Assembly (NCBI GenBank): GCA_002435875.1 | Contig: DIVN01000231.1 | Coordinates: 1 to 7,240 of the forward strand | From: Anaerolineales bacterium UBA6131 | GTDB taxonomy: Bacteria; Chloroflexota; Anaerolineae; UBA2200 | Direction of reading: 5' to 3' | Length of the DNA: 7,240 nt | Part shown: one piece after another, positions 1 to 6,666 of the stretch | Numbering within the stretch: position 1 is the stretch's first letter | How the letters are laid out: each line of letters opens with the position of its first letter | Notes under the pieces: model-generated | Databases searched by the model: none | What the model was told of the DNA's origin: nothing | The model's input: the letters and a program-made list of their open reading frames with translations, nothing else | Position numbers and translations under genes: made by a program

Positions 1-1
1 C

Positions 2-622
2 TATCTGCCGCCGGAGTACGGCCAGGATCGCGAGAGAGTTTGGCCCCTCGTGCTTTTCCTGCATGGTTCGGAGGAGCGTGGCAACGATCCGAGCCTTCTG
101 GTTCGTCAGGGTATCCCCAAGCTGATTGACCAGGGGCAGCAGTTCCCATTCGTGGTCGTGTCACCACAGTGCCGCAGTGGGCGCTGGTGGTGGCCGCAAA
201 CCGATGTGCTCATGGCTCTTGTCGAGCAGCTTCAGAAACGCCTGTCTATCGACTCGCAGAGGGTGTACGCGACAGGACTGAGCATGGGGGGCTTTGGCGT
301 ATGGATGCTGGGCTACCGCTACCCGCAGCGCCTGGCTGCAATCGTGCCCATCGCCGGTGGCTTTTACGACGGCACGGCCAACTTGCCGCCTGATCTTTGT
401 CGCATGGCTGAACTGCCTGTTTGGGCTTTTCATGGCGTCAAGGATGGTCAAGTCGCCGTGGGCGAATCACAGCGGGTGGTGGACGCGCTGCGAGCATGTG
501 GCAGCAAGGCTCTCCTCACCCTGTACCCAGAGGCCGGCCATACCCAATCCTGGGAGATGGCCTATAGTGATCCAGCACTCTACTCCTGGCTGCTCGAACA
601 CGCTCTCGCGGGCCCCAGCTAG
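2..622 (+). CDS. Alpha/beta-hydrolase esterase (COG4099 / prolyl oligopeptidase-like), 5'-truncated
   Basis: The reading frame is open from base 2 to the TAG at 620-622, so the true start lies upstream of the window. The GTG at 50 falls inside a core beta strand and is not a real start. Counting from that GTG codon as residue 1, the serine-hydrolase landmarks are the oxyanion-hole strand LFLHGSEERG (2-11), the nucleophile elbow GLSMGG with Ser78, Asp132 in HGVKDG, and His164 in EAGHTQSW. The order Ser-Asp-His and the preceding strand FVVVSPQC are typical of the small esterases annotated as predicted peptidase or PHB-depolymerase-like. The family hydrolyses ester bonds, and several relatives act on acylated plant polysaccharides. 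The alpha-galactosidase start lies only 18 nt downstream, so the two are probably co-transcribed and may handle the same glycan. Substrate and location are unknown, because any signal peptide would be in the missing N-terminus. The fold is near certain and the substrate is a guess. Confidence 0.9.
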   Translation, partial: YLPPEYGQDRERVWPLVLFLHGSEERGNDPSLLVRQGIPKLIDQGQQFPFVVVSPQCRSGRWWWPQTDVLMALVEQLQKRLSIDSQRVYATGLSMGGFGVWMLGYRYPQRLAAIVPIAGGFYDGTANLPPDLCRMAELPVWAFHGVKDGQVAVGESQRVVDALRACGSKALLTLYPEAGHTQSWEMAYSDPALYSWLLEHALAGPS

Positions 623-625
623 AAC

Positions 626-633
626 AGAAGGAG
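626..633 (+). promoter_or_regulatory. Ribosome binding site of the alpha-galactosidase gene
   Basis: AGAAGGAG ends 7 nt before the ATG at 641, sitting in the short gap after the esterase stop. It fixes the GH36 start and supports translation from a shared mRNA. Confidence 0.85.
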
Positions 634-640
634 ACGGCGG

Positions 641-2686
641 ATGGCCTGGGATTGGCGGGATGGTTGCCTGGTTGCCAGCGGCGCAGGTACACCAATCGAG
701 CTGGGCGAATTGAGTGTCGCCATGACCTGCGTGGTGGGAGGCGAGCAGCGCCGCCTGGGGCTCGAGTTGCCGGTGCCCGCAGTGTCCGAACGGCGCGTCC
801 GCTGGACGCTGGCGAACGAGGGTCTGGAGCTGGACCTTGCGCTCGAGGGCAGCGACGATCTGGTTGTCAGCGGAGACCTGCACAACCTGGCCTCTTCCGG
901 AGCAACTGTCGAGACCATCGCCTTGTGTGCTGCCCACGTTCGCTTCGGAACGAGTCAGTGTGGGCTACGCTTCTTTGGCAATGGCTACCAATCCTGGTCT
1001 GAGACACGCTCGTACGCTCCCGACGAGGCCGAGCTCCTGCCCCGCTGGTCTGTGATGAGCCTGCAACAGGACAATATGCGCAACCTGGCCTCTGGTCGCC
1101 GCGGACACTTTTGCGCGGACATGTATGGACTCCTGGGCGATCCGGTCGAAGGGCCGGTCTTGCTGCTCGGTCAGGTAGGCGGCTTCCGCCAGTTCGTGTA
1201 TCTTCGCGTGACCTGCTCGCAGGTGGCCGCGAACGAGTGCAGCCTGGAGCTAGTTTGGGATTTTGGCGGCCAGCTATTGGCGTCGGACGCGCATGTGCAA
1301 TTGGATCCGGTGTCTGGCTTGCTGGACCGCTCTGCCCATGCCGTACAGGATCGCTATTTCGAGCAATTCATCGAGCCACGTCGGTCAGGCTCTCCTCAAC
1401 TCGAGTCACAGGAGAGCCCTGCGGTGGCCCCCTCTAGGGCGCGCAACCAGGCCGCGGCCCGCCCACTGCCTTCAGGATGGTGCTCCTGGTACTATTACTA
1501 TGGCAAGGTCAGTGCGGCGGACGTCGTCAAAAACGCGCAGGTTGCCGCTATCCGGGGCGTGGACTGGCAGTATATGGTCCTGGACGATGGATATCAGCGC
1601 GCCGTGGGCGACTGGCTGGAGCCCAATGCCCGCTTCCCGCGCGGTTTGCCGGGGGTAGCCGAGGACATTCGCTCGCGCAATCTTATGCCCGGCGTCTGGA
1701 TTGCTCCTTTTGTAGTTCGCTCCAATGCCCGCCTCTTTGTTGAACACCGTGACTGGGTGCTGAAGGACCGCAATGGAAAACCGGTTTTGGCGGGATGGAA
1801 TCCCAACTGGGGTCTCGAGGGCCGCTTCTACGCTTTGGACACGACCCACCCGGGCTTTCAGGGCGAGCTGCGCAGGTGGATTCGTACACTGGTCCAGGAG
1901 TGTGGCTTTCGCTACCTGAAGCTGGATTTTGTCTATGCCGCATCCCTCTATGGCGTGGCCTTTGATCAGAGCTTATCGTGCGCAGAGCGCCTCAGCCAGG
2001 GATACCGGATCATCCGCGAAGAAGCAGGCAACGACACCTTTGTTCTCGGCTGCGGTTCACCGCTCGCCCCCGCCATCGGTTGGGTCGATGCCATGCGCAT
2101 TGGCCCTGATGTAGCCCCCTACTGGTTTGCGCGCTACCGTTACGGATGGGTCCATGATCCCCATGCTCTCTGCACGCGATTTGCCATCCGCAGTATCCTC
2201 ACCCGTTCGCCGATGCATCGCCGCCTGTGGATCAATGATCCCGATTGCGTCATGCTGCGCTCGACAGAAACCAGGCTCACCGAGGCTGAGCGCATGTCAC
2301 TGGTCAACGCTGTGGCGGTGAGCGGTGGGATGTACCTTCTCTCCGATCGCTTGAGCGCCCTGTCTGACGAAACGTGGGCCCTGGCAGAGCGAATCCAGCA
2401 GGTCGTGCAGGACACGGACTGCGGGCGCTGCTGGGCACTGGACATGCTGCAGCAGGAGATGCCAGAGCTGGCCTACAACTCTGCCGGCTATCTGGCAGCG
2501 TTCAATTTTGCCGACGTGCCTGTGCTCAAGGTCGTACCCTGGACGCCGCCACTCAGCACGGTGGCGCCGGATGGCCACGAGTGGGAGGATGTATGGACGG
2601 GAGAGGTGCTGCACTTCACGGCGGAAGGTATGGATTTGGGGCTCATGGAAGCGCATTCATCTCGGCTGCTGCGTATCCGACGATGA
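641..2686 (+). CDS. Alpha-galactosidase, glycoside hydrolase family 36
   Basis: The 681-residue enzyme removes terminal alpha-1,6-galactose from galacto-oligosaccharides or galactomannan fragments by a retaining mechanism. The region from about 276 to 600 closely resembles the Thermotoga maritima GalA type of GH36. It has WCSWYYYY at 280-287, the substrate-binding pair Asp315-Asp316 in VLDDGY, GDW at 323-325, PGVWIAPF at 350-357, the nucleophile Asp429 in KLDF, LGCGSPL at 469-475, and the acid/base Asp490 in RIGPD. WINDPDC follows at 530-536. Residues 1-245 form the N-terminal beta-rich domain and about 610-681 the C-terminal beta domain. A Ser/Pro/Ala/Arg-rich stretch at about 247-276 joins the first domain to the barrel. 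The protein is longer than the T. maritima enzyme, mostly on the N-terminal side. No signal peptide is apparent, so a cytoplasmic enzyme acting on imported sugars is likely. The ATG is set by AGAAGGAG 7 nt upstream. All catalytic residues are present, so activity is expected. Confidence 0.96.
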   Translation: MAWDWRDGCLVASGAGTPIELGELSVAMTCVVGGEQRRLGLELPVPAVSERRVRWTLANEGLELDLALEGSDDLVVSGDLHNLASSGATVETIALCAAHVRFGTSQCGLRFFGNGYQSWSETRSYAPDEAELLPRWSVMSLQQDNMRNLASGRRGHFCADMYGLLGDPVEGPVLLLGQVGGFRQFVYLRVTCSQVAANECSLELVWDFGGQLLASDAHVQLDPVSGLLDRSAHAVQDRYFEQFIEPRRSGSPQLESQESPAVAPSRARNQAAARPLPSGWCSWYYYYGKVSAADVVKNAQVAAIRGVDWQYMVLDDGYQRAVGDWLEPNARFPRGLPGVAEDIRSRNLMPGVWIAPFVVRSNARLFVEHRDWVLKDRNGKPVLAGWNPNWGLEGRFYALDTTHPGFQGELRRWIRTLVQECGFRYLKLDFVYAASLYGVAFDQSLSCAERLSQGYRIIREEAGNDTFVLGCGSPLAPAIGWVDAMRIGPDVAPYWFARYRYGWVHDPHALCTRFAIRSILTRSPMHRRLWINDPDCVMLRSTETRLTEAERMSLVNAVAVSGGMYLLSDRLSALSDETWALAERIQQVVQDTDCGRCWALDMLQQEMPELAYNSAGYLAAFNFADVPVLKVVPWTPPLSTVAPDGHEWEDVWTGEVLHFTAEGMDLGLMEAHSSRLLRIRR

Positions 2687-2731
2687 CCAGGCTCGCCGAG
2701 CGGGTTGGGGCAGCGGTAGCACAGTGACAAG

Positions 2732-2737
2732 AAGGAG
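2732..2737 (+). promoter_or_regulatory. Ribosome binding site selecting the ATG at 2744
   Basis: AAGGAG lies 6 nt from the ATG at 2744 but only 3 nt from the in-frame GTG at 2741. The spacing therefore favours the ATG as the start of the PAS gene. Confidence 0.75.
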
Positions 2738-2743
2738 AGGGTG

Positions 2744-3127
2744 ATGAACAAGGACAGGGCCACTACCACAACCCGTCCAGCTGCCCACTGGACAATGGAG
2801 TTTCCTGCGGCCATCACCGTATGCGATGCCGAGGGGCGAGTTCTGGAGCTCAACGATCTTGCTGCCGCCAACTATGCCCAAGAGGGAGGCCGCGAACTGA
2901 TCGGCCACAGCATCTTCGACTGCCACCCGGCACCCGCTCGCGAAAAATTGCGGCAACTGATGGCCGAGCGCAGGTCGAATGCCTACACGATCGAAAAGGG
3001 CGACCTCCACAAGTTCATCTACCAGGCACCCTGGTTCTCAGGTGGGGATTATCGTGGTTTCGTCGAGATCTCCATCGAAATCCCAGGCACCCTGCCGCAC
3101 TTTGTGCGGGCCGGGCCAGCCAGCTGA
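2744..3127 (+). CDS. Small stand-alone PAS-domain protein (PAS_10-like)
   Basis: The 127-residue protein is almost entirely one PAS fold with no attached kinase, cyclase or DNA-binding domain. The N-terminal strand region FPAAITVCDAEGRVLELND (20-38) is the usual PAS opening. It is followed by AANYAQEGG and GHSIFDCHPAPAREKL (54-69), then YTIEKGDLHKFIYQAPW (81-97) and the closing strand GFVEISIEIP (105-114). The CHP turn and the YTIEK/IYQ-PW strands match the PAS_10-type domains found alone or next to DUF438/hemerythrin domains, mostly in anaerobes. PAS domains bind small ligands, haem or flavin, or mediate protein contacts. His61 could be a ligand-binding residue, but that is speculation. The gene begins 57 nt after the alpha-galactosidase stop, in the same direction and with a good Shine-Dalgarno, so co-transcription is likely. 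A role in sugar sensing is only inferred from position. Confidence 0.85.
   Translation: MNKDRATTTTRPAAHWTMEFPAAITVCDAEGRVLELNDLAAANYAQEGGRELIGHSIFDCHPAPAREKLRQLMAERRSNAYTIEKGDLHKFIYQAPWFSGGDYRGFVEISIEIPGTLPHFVRAGPAS
3095..3109 (+). repeat. Perfect GC-rich hairpin at the 3' end of the PAS gene
   Basis: CCGCAC and GTGCGG pair as a 6-bp stem around a TTT loop, 16 nt before the PAS stop codon. No T-run follows, so this is not a standard intrinsic terminator. It may still pause polymerase or protect the 3' end of the upstream mRNA, because a new promoter starts 39 nt later. Chance occurrence in GC-rich coding DNA is also possible. Confidence 0.4.
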
Positions 3128-3147
3128 CGCACACCGCCTGCGGATCG

Positions 3148-3176
3148 TTGACCCCATCGGGGCGTCGCACTACAAT
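3148..3176 (+). promoter_or_regulatory. Sigma70-type promoter for the DUF72-radical SAM unit
   Basis: TTGACC (3148-3153) and TACAAT (3171-3176) are separated by exactly 17 nt, each differing from consensus at one base. Transcription would start near 3183, leaving a leader of about 31 nt before the ATG at 3215. The spacer holds a small dyad, CCCC-ATC-GGGG (3152-3162), which overlaps the end of the -35 box and could bind a regulator. The promoter lies in the gap between the PAS and DUF72 genes, where a new unit would be expected. Confidence 0.75.
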
Positions 3177-3200
3177 GAATGGCGCACCAGAGACGGCTTG

Positions 3201-3208
3201 AGAAGGAG
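3201..3208 (+). promoter_or_regulatory. Ribosome binding site selecting the ATG at 3215
   Basis: AGAAGGAG is 6 nt upstream of the ATG at 3215. The in-frame ATG at 3179 has no such site and would sit at or before the predicted transcription start, so 3215 is the start to use. Confidence 0.85.
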
Positions 3209-3214
3209 CACACG

Positions 3215-4051
3215 ATGAGCCGCATCCTTGTGGGTACTTCGAGTTGGGCCGATCACACCGACTTTTATCCGCCTGGGCTGCCTGCCAACCAACAGATCAG
3301 CTTCTATGCGCAGTCATTCCCCATCGTTGAGGTCAACTCCAGCTTTTACCGCATGCCGCCGCTGCGCAATTTTGAACTGTGGGCAACACGTACCCCGCCC
3401 GGCTTTGTCTTTGATGTCAAGCCCTATCGCCAGCTCACCTGGCATGATCGCGAGAACTCGCCTGATCCAGAGAACACCGCGCAGTTCCGTCGCGCGCTGC
3501 AGCCCCTGCGCGATGCAGGCAAGCTCGGCGCCATCACGTTCCAGTTTCCGCCCTGGTTCACCTATCGCCCTGACAACCTTGCCTACCTTCGACAGCTACG
3601 CGAGAGCTTCGCGGATGACCCGCTGACCATCGAATTCCGCCACCGCAGTTGGCTACAAGCTGAACACGTGCCGCAAGTCGTCGAAGAGTTGCGCAAGGAA
3701 AAGCTCGGCCTGGTTGTAGTTGACGAGCCGCAGGTTGGCAGCGGCAGCGTGCCCACAGTCGTGCGAGTCTCCAACCCAGCTCTCAGCCTCGTGCGCTTCC
3801 ACGGCAGAAACGCTGCCACCTGGTACAAGAAGGTGGACAAGACGGCCGATCGCTTCGACTACCTCTATGATGAGGACGAGCTGCGAGGATGGTTGCCGAA
3901 TGTCGCGCAGTTGGCCAAACAGGCAGAAGAAATCCACATCTTCTTTAACAACAACCGCGCTGACTACGCCGTTCGCAATGCCCGCCAGCTTACGAGGCTC
4001 TTGCTCGCGGAAGGACCCGGGGCCGTGGTTCTGCCCCCAGACGCCTCCTGA
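3215..4051 (+). CDS. DUF72 / YecE-family protein
   Basis: The 278-residue protein carries the full set of DUF72 marks on a TIM-barrel-like scaffold: GTSSW at 7-11, EVNSSFYR at 39-46, FVFDVKPYR at 64-72, TFQFPPWF at 108-115, EFRHRSW at 140-146, VVVDEP at 167-172, RFHGRN at 194-199 and FFNNN at 243-247. Length and motif order are normal, and the gene looks intact. The family is widespread and its biochemical role is not established. The conserved Glu, His and Arg residues line what should be the barrel mouth, which suggests an enzyme. ATG 3215 gives the usual family N-terminus (MSRILVGTSSW) and has AGAAGGAG in front of it. An in-frame upstream ATG at 3179 would add a 12-residue charged extension and is rejected. 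The radical SAM gene begins 11 nt after the stop, so the pair is almost certainly co-transcribed from the promoter at 3148-3176. Confidence 0.94.
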   Translation: MSRILVGTSSWADHTDFYPPGLPANQQISFYAQSFPIVEVNSSFYRMPPLRNFELWATRTPPGFVFDVKPYRQLTWHDRENSPDPENTAQFRRALQPLRDAGKLGAITFQFPPWFTYRPDNLAYLRQLRESFADDPLTIEFRHRSWLQAEHVPQVVEELRKEKLGLVVVDEPQVGSGSVPTVVRVSNPALSLVRFHGRNAATWYKKVDKTADRFDYLYDEDELRGWLPNVAQLAKQAEEIHIFFNNNRADYAVRNARQLTRLLLAEGPGAVVLPPDAS

Positions 4052-4062
4052 GCCAGGCTCTG

Positions 4063-5421
4063 ATGGCCCGCATACTCTGCGTCAATCCCTGGATCGTCGA
4101 CTTTGCCGCGCACAACGTGTGGATCGAGCCGCTTGGCCTCTTGACCGTGGCCGGTATCCTACGCGCCGCTGGACACGACGTCGCTCTCCTGGACTGTCTC
4201 GACCGCCACCATCCGCTTGCCCCAGCACCGTACTCTGAGCGCGACCGCTTTGGCTGTGGTCACTTTGCCAAAGTCGAGTTGCGCAAGCCACCCGCCATCG
4301 CCCACATCCCCCGCCACTGGGGGCGCTACGGTTTGCCGCTCGAACTGGTGCGCCATGAGCTCAGTGCACAGGCCAGACCCGATGCGGTTCTGGTGACTTC
4401 TGGAATGACGTACTGGTACGAGGGCCTACGCCAGGCCATTGATCTGGTCAAGCAGGTTTGGCCCACTGTGCCGGTGGCGCTTGGCGGCATCTATGCCACC
4501 CTGTGCGCGGAGCACGCCCGGCGAACCAGCGGGGCAGACGCGGTCTTGCCAGGGCGAGGCGAGTTGTCTGCGCTGGAGTGGGTGAACGAGGTGACTGGCG
4601 ACCGTCGCGCGCCGAGAGATGCAGAGGCCGAAATCCTCCCGGCGCACGAGCTACGCCGTCCACAAGGCTACATAACCGTGCAGACCGCGCGTGGCTGCCC
4701 CTTCCGCTGTCCCTACTGCGCCAGTCAGTTGCTCGAGCCGGCAGGCTTTGTGCGGCGGTCCCCGCAAAGTGTCGTCCGTGAAATCGACCAGGCCGTGCGC
4801 GCGCTGGCGGTCCAGGATGTGGCTTTCTACGACGATGCTTTGCTGTACCAGGCCCAACACCACATCCATCGCATTCTGGATGGGCTATTGAAAGCACAGG
4901 TGGGAGTGCGCTTGCACAGCCCCAATGGCCTGCATGCCCGCTTCGTCGACCTGCCGCTGGCGCAGAAGATGCGTCACGCGGGGTTTGTCACCATCCGCCT
5001 CGGACTGGAGACCATTGACCCCCTGCAGTCACGACATGATGGTGACAAAGTCGATCAGTGTATCTTTGCCCGGGCAGTGGGGTCGTTCTTGACCGCCGGG
5101 TTCTCTGCGGAGCAGATCGGTGCCTACGTGCTGATCGCTCGCCCGCGCCAAGATGTCGCTGCTGTGCGCGCCACTGTGCGGTTCGCGCACAGCCTTGGGA
5201 TCACTGTTTTGCCGGCGGAGTACTCTCCAATCCCTGGCACCGCAGAATGGCGTGAGGCCGTCGAGCTAGGGTACATCGCCGCCGACGCCGACCCACTGCT
5301 GCATTCGAACCATGCCTACCCGTGCGCACACTGGCAAGAATGGGAGGACCTCAAGCAGGAGATCCGCTCCGGCAACCACACCTTGCGGGCGAACGTGGAC
5401 AGCCCTATGTCCTCGCCTTGA
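4063..5421 (+). CDS. B12-binding-type radical SAM protein of unknown function
   Basis: The 452-residue protein has an N-terminal Rossmann-like B12-binding-type domain (about 1-185) and a radical SAM barrel (about 200-400). The radical SAM cluster motif is C212-x3-C216-x2-C219 (GCPFRCPYC), which would hold a [4Fe-4S] cluster. AFYDDALLY (254-262) and IRLGLET (311-317) are typical later barrel strands. The N-terminal domain shows PLGLLTVAGILRAAGHDV (23-40), LLDCLD (42-47), VALGGIYATL (138-147) and GADAVLPGRGE (157-167). No DxHxxG cobalamin-ligating motif is visible, as in many members of this class, so B12 binding is not assured. The segment at about 69-100, with KPPAIAHIPRHWGRYGLPLE, resembles an uncharacterised subfamily I associate with anaerobic bacteria. 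The ATG lies 11 nt after the DUF72 stop with only a weak Shine-Dalgarno, which suggests translational coupling. Substrate is unknown; methyl transfer or another radical-based modification is possible. Confidence 0.9.
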   Translation: MARILCVNPWIVDFAAHNVWIEPLGLLTVAGILRAAGHDVALLDCLDRHHPLAPAPYSERDRFGCGHFAKVELRKPPAIAHIPRHWGRYGLPLELVRHELSAQARPDAVLVTSGMTYWYEGLRQAIDLVKQVWPTVPVALGGIYATLCAEHARRTSGADAVLPGRGELSALEWVNEVTGDRRAPRDAEAEILPAHELRRPQGYITVQTARGCPFRCPYCASQLLEPAGFVRRSPQSVVREIDQAVRALAVQDVAFYDDALLYQAQHHIHRILDGLLKAQVGVRLHSPNGLHARFVDLPLAQKMRHAGFVTIRLGLETIDPLQSRHDGDKVDQCIFARAVGSFLTAGFSAEQIGAYVLIARPRQDVAAVRATVRFAHSLGITVLPAEYSPIPGTAEWREAVELGYIAADADPLLHSNHAYPCAHWQEWEDLKQEIRSGNHTLRANVDSPMSSP

Positions 5422-5466
5422 TCGGCGCCCACGTCATGCATCTACCCAACCCCGGAGCAAGAGCGA

Positions 5467-6615
5467 CTAGCCGATACGGGTCTTCAGGTACTCCTCCAGC
5501 CTTTGCAGCCCTCGCCTGATGTTATCCAGTGAGTTGGCGTAGGAGAAGCGCAGGAATCCTTCGCCGTTGCTGCCAAAGTCAATGCCAGGGGTCACCGCCA
5601 CTTTTGCCCTTTCCAGTATGTCAAAAGCCTGCTTGCACGAATCCGTGCAGCCCAGGTTGCGGGCATCGGCAAACACGTAGAATGCCCCCTTTGGCTCTAC
5701 CGCCACACCGTAGCCCAGACGACGCAGCTCCTGCACCATGAAGCGTCGGCGCTCGTCATAAGTGGCTACCATCTGAGAGACCTCGGGGTGCTCCTCGGTA
5801 AGCGCGGCCAGTCCTGCCCACTGCGACACGGAACTGGCACAGATGAACAGGTACTGCTGGCTCTTTTGTATCGGCCGCACAAACTCGCGCGGTGCGATGA
5901 CGTACCCCAGGCGCCAGCCGGTCATCGCAAAGCGCTTGGAGAAACCATTCAGCACAAACGCGCGGTCCGTATACTCAAGGATAGAGTGTGCCCGTTCACC
6001 GTAGGCAAGACCGTGGTAGATCTCGTCGGAGATGATGTACGGGGACAGGGTGGCAATCTCACGCAATACCGTCGCCGAGAGCAGGTTGCCAGTCGGGTTT
6101 GATGGCGAGTTGACCATGATGCCCACGGTGCGTGGCGTGATTTTCTCGCAGATGGCCTGCGGTCGGTAGGCAAAGCCATCGTTCGGGTAGACATCGACGT
6201 CGACGGGCGCGGCGTCCAGATAACGTACAAAGTGCGGGTAGCAGGCATAGCGTGGGTTGGACAAGATCACTTCGTCGCCGGGGTTGGCCAGCACAGCCAG
6301 CGTGAGCAGCAGGCCGTGTGAGGTGCCCATCGTCACAATCACCTGGTCGGGAGAGACGTCTACAGCATAGGTGCGCCGATAGTGCTCGGCGATGGCCTCA
6401 CGCAGGGGCAGGATTCCGAGGCTATGGGTGTAGTGGGTCTCACCCCGCTCAATCGCGGCGATGGCCGCATGGCGGATCTTGGCGGGTGTGTCAAAGTCAG
6501 GCTCGCCAACCTCCAGGTGGATGACCTCTTCGCCAGAGCGCTCAATGGCCTGAGCCCTCTCCAGCACGTCCATCACCAGGAAGGGTGGAATTCTCTCCGA
6601 ACGGATCGATGGCAT
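5467..6615 (-). CDS. Fold-type I PLP-dependent aminotransferase (class I/II)
   Basis: The 382-residue enzyme transfers an amino group between an amino acid and a 2-oxo acid using pyridoxal phosphate. Visible landmarks are VGEPDFDTP (36-44), the GxTHYTxxxG substrate loop (58-67), VTMGTSHG (94-101) at the cofactor phosphate, NSPSNPTG (169-176) with Asn173, SDEIYHGL (196-203) with Asp197 and Tyr200, the Schiff-base lysine Lys227 in NGFSKRFAMTGWRLGY, and Arg356 in FLRFSYA, which binds the substrate carboxylate. Length and order match the I-gamma aspartate-aminotransferase-like group. The phosphate loop reads GTSH where the thermophile aspartate enzyme has a lysine, so aspartate specificity should not be assumed. 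Alanine, aromatic or other substrates are possible. The ATG has AGAGGAA 6 nt upstream. The gene faces the radical SAM gene tail to tail with a 45-bp gap and has its own promoter, so no functional link to the neighbours is implied. Confidence 0.95.
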   Translation of the reverse strand: MPSIRSERIPPFLVMDVLERAQAIERSGEEVIHLEVGEPDFDTPAKIRHAAIAAIERGETHYTHSLGILPLREAIAEHYRRTYAVDVSPDQVIVTMGTSHGLLLTLAVLANPGDEVILSNPRYACYPHFVRYLDAAPVDVDVYPNDGFAYRPQAICEKITPRTVGIMVNSPSNPTGNLLSATVLREIATLSPYIISDEIYHGLAYGERAHSILEYTDRAFVLNGFSKRFAMTGWRLGYVIAPREFVRPIQKSQQYLFICASSVSQWAGLAALTEEHPEVSQMVATYDERRRFMVQELRRLGYGVAVEPKGAFYVFADARNLGCTDSCKQAFDILERAKVAVTPGIDFGSNGEGFLRFSYANSLDNIRRGLQRLEEYLKTRIG

Positions 6616-6620
6616 TACAC

Positions 6621-6627
6621 TTCCTCT
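6621..6627 (-). promoter_or_regulatory. Ribosome binding site of the aminotransferase gene
   Basis: On the minus strand AGAGGAA (6627 down to 6621) ends 5 nt before the start codon at 6615. Its GGAAG part is exactly complementary to the loop of the upstream leader hairpin. Confidence 0.75.
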
Positions 6628-6641
6628 GCGAACGTGATGTG

Positions 6642-6666
6642 GCCTGGGGGATGGGGAAGCCCAGGC
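6642..6666 (-). promoter_or_regulatory. 5'-leader stem-loop of the aminotransferase mRNA
   Basis: GCCTGGG and CCCAGGC form a perfect 7-bp stem around an 11-nt loop. On the minus strand the loop reads CTTCCCCATCC. With transcription predicted to start near 6669, the hairpin sits at the very 5' end of the mRNA. Its first loop bases, CTTCC, can pair with GGAAG of the Shine-Dalgarno at 6624-6620, giving a possible H-type pseudoknot that would hide the ribosome site. The stem is clear in the sequence. The regulatory role is an inference, and a simple mRNA-stabilising hairpin or chance are alternatives. It does not match a riboswitch class I know. Confidence 0.45.

Noticed and set aside
50..52. GTG at 50 as the start of the esterase
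   Set aside because: The frame is open further upstream, and the GTG encodes a valine in the core strand before the oxyanion hole. The gene is simply cut by the window edge.
467..937. Long minus-strand open frame across the esterase/GH36 junction
   Set aside because: It overlaps two well-supported genes on the other strand, has no recognisable motif or ribosome site, and is a normal by-product of GC-rich coding sequence.
2687..2730. Hairpin GCTC-GCC-GAGC after the alpha-galactosidase as a terminator
   Set aside because: The stem is only 4 bp and has no T-run. Read-through into the PAS gene is more likely.
2741..2743. GTG at 2741 as the start of the PAS gene
   Set aside because: It is only 3 nt from the AAGGAG. 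The ATG at 2744 has the better spacing.
3179..3214. Upstream in-frame ATG at 3179 as the DUF72 start
   Set aside because: It lacks a Shine-Dalgarno, would lie at or before the predicted transcription start, and adds a charged extension not seen in the family. ATG 3215 has AGAAGGAG in front.
4448..4897. Minus-strand open frame inside the radical SAM gene
   Set aside because: Its arginine/proline-rich, low-complexity translation is typical of an antisense shadow of GC-rich DNA.
5421..5475. Inverted repeat ATCGGC...GCCGAT between the convergent genes as a bidirectional terminator
   Set aside because: The arms are only 6 nt with a loop of more than 40 nt, and no T-run follows on either strand.
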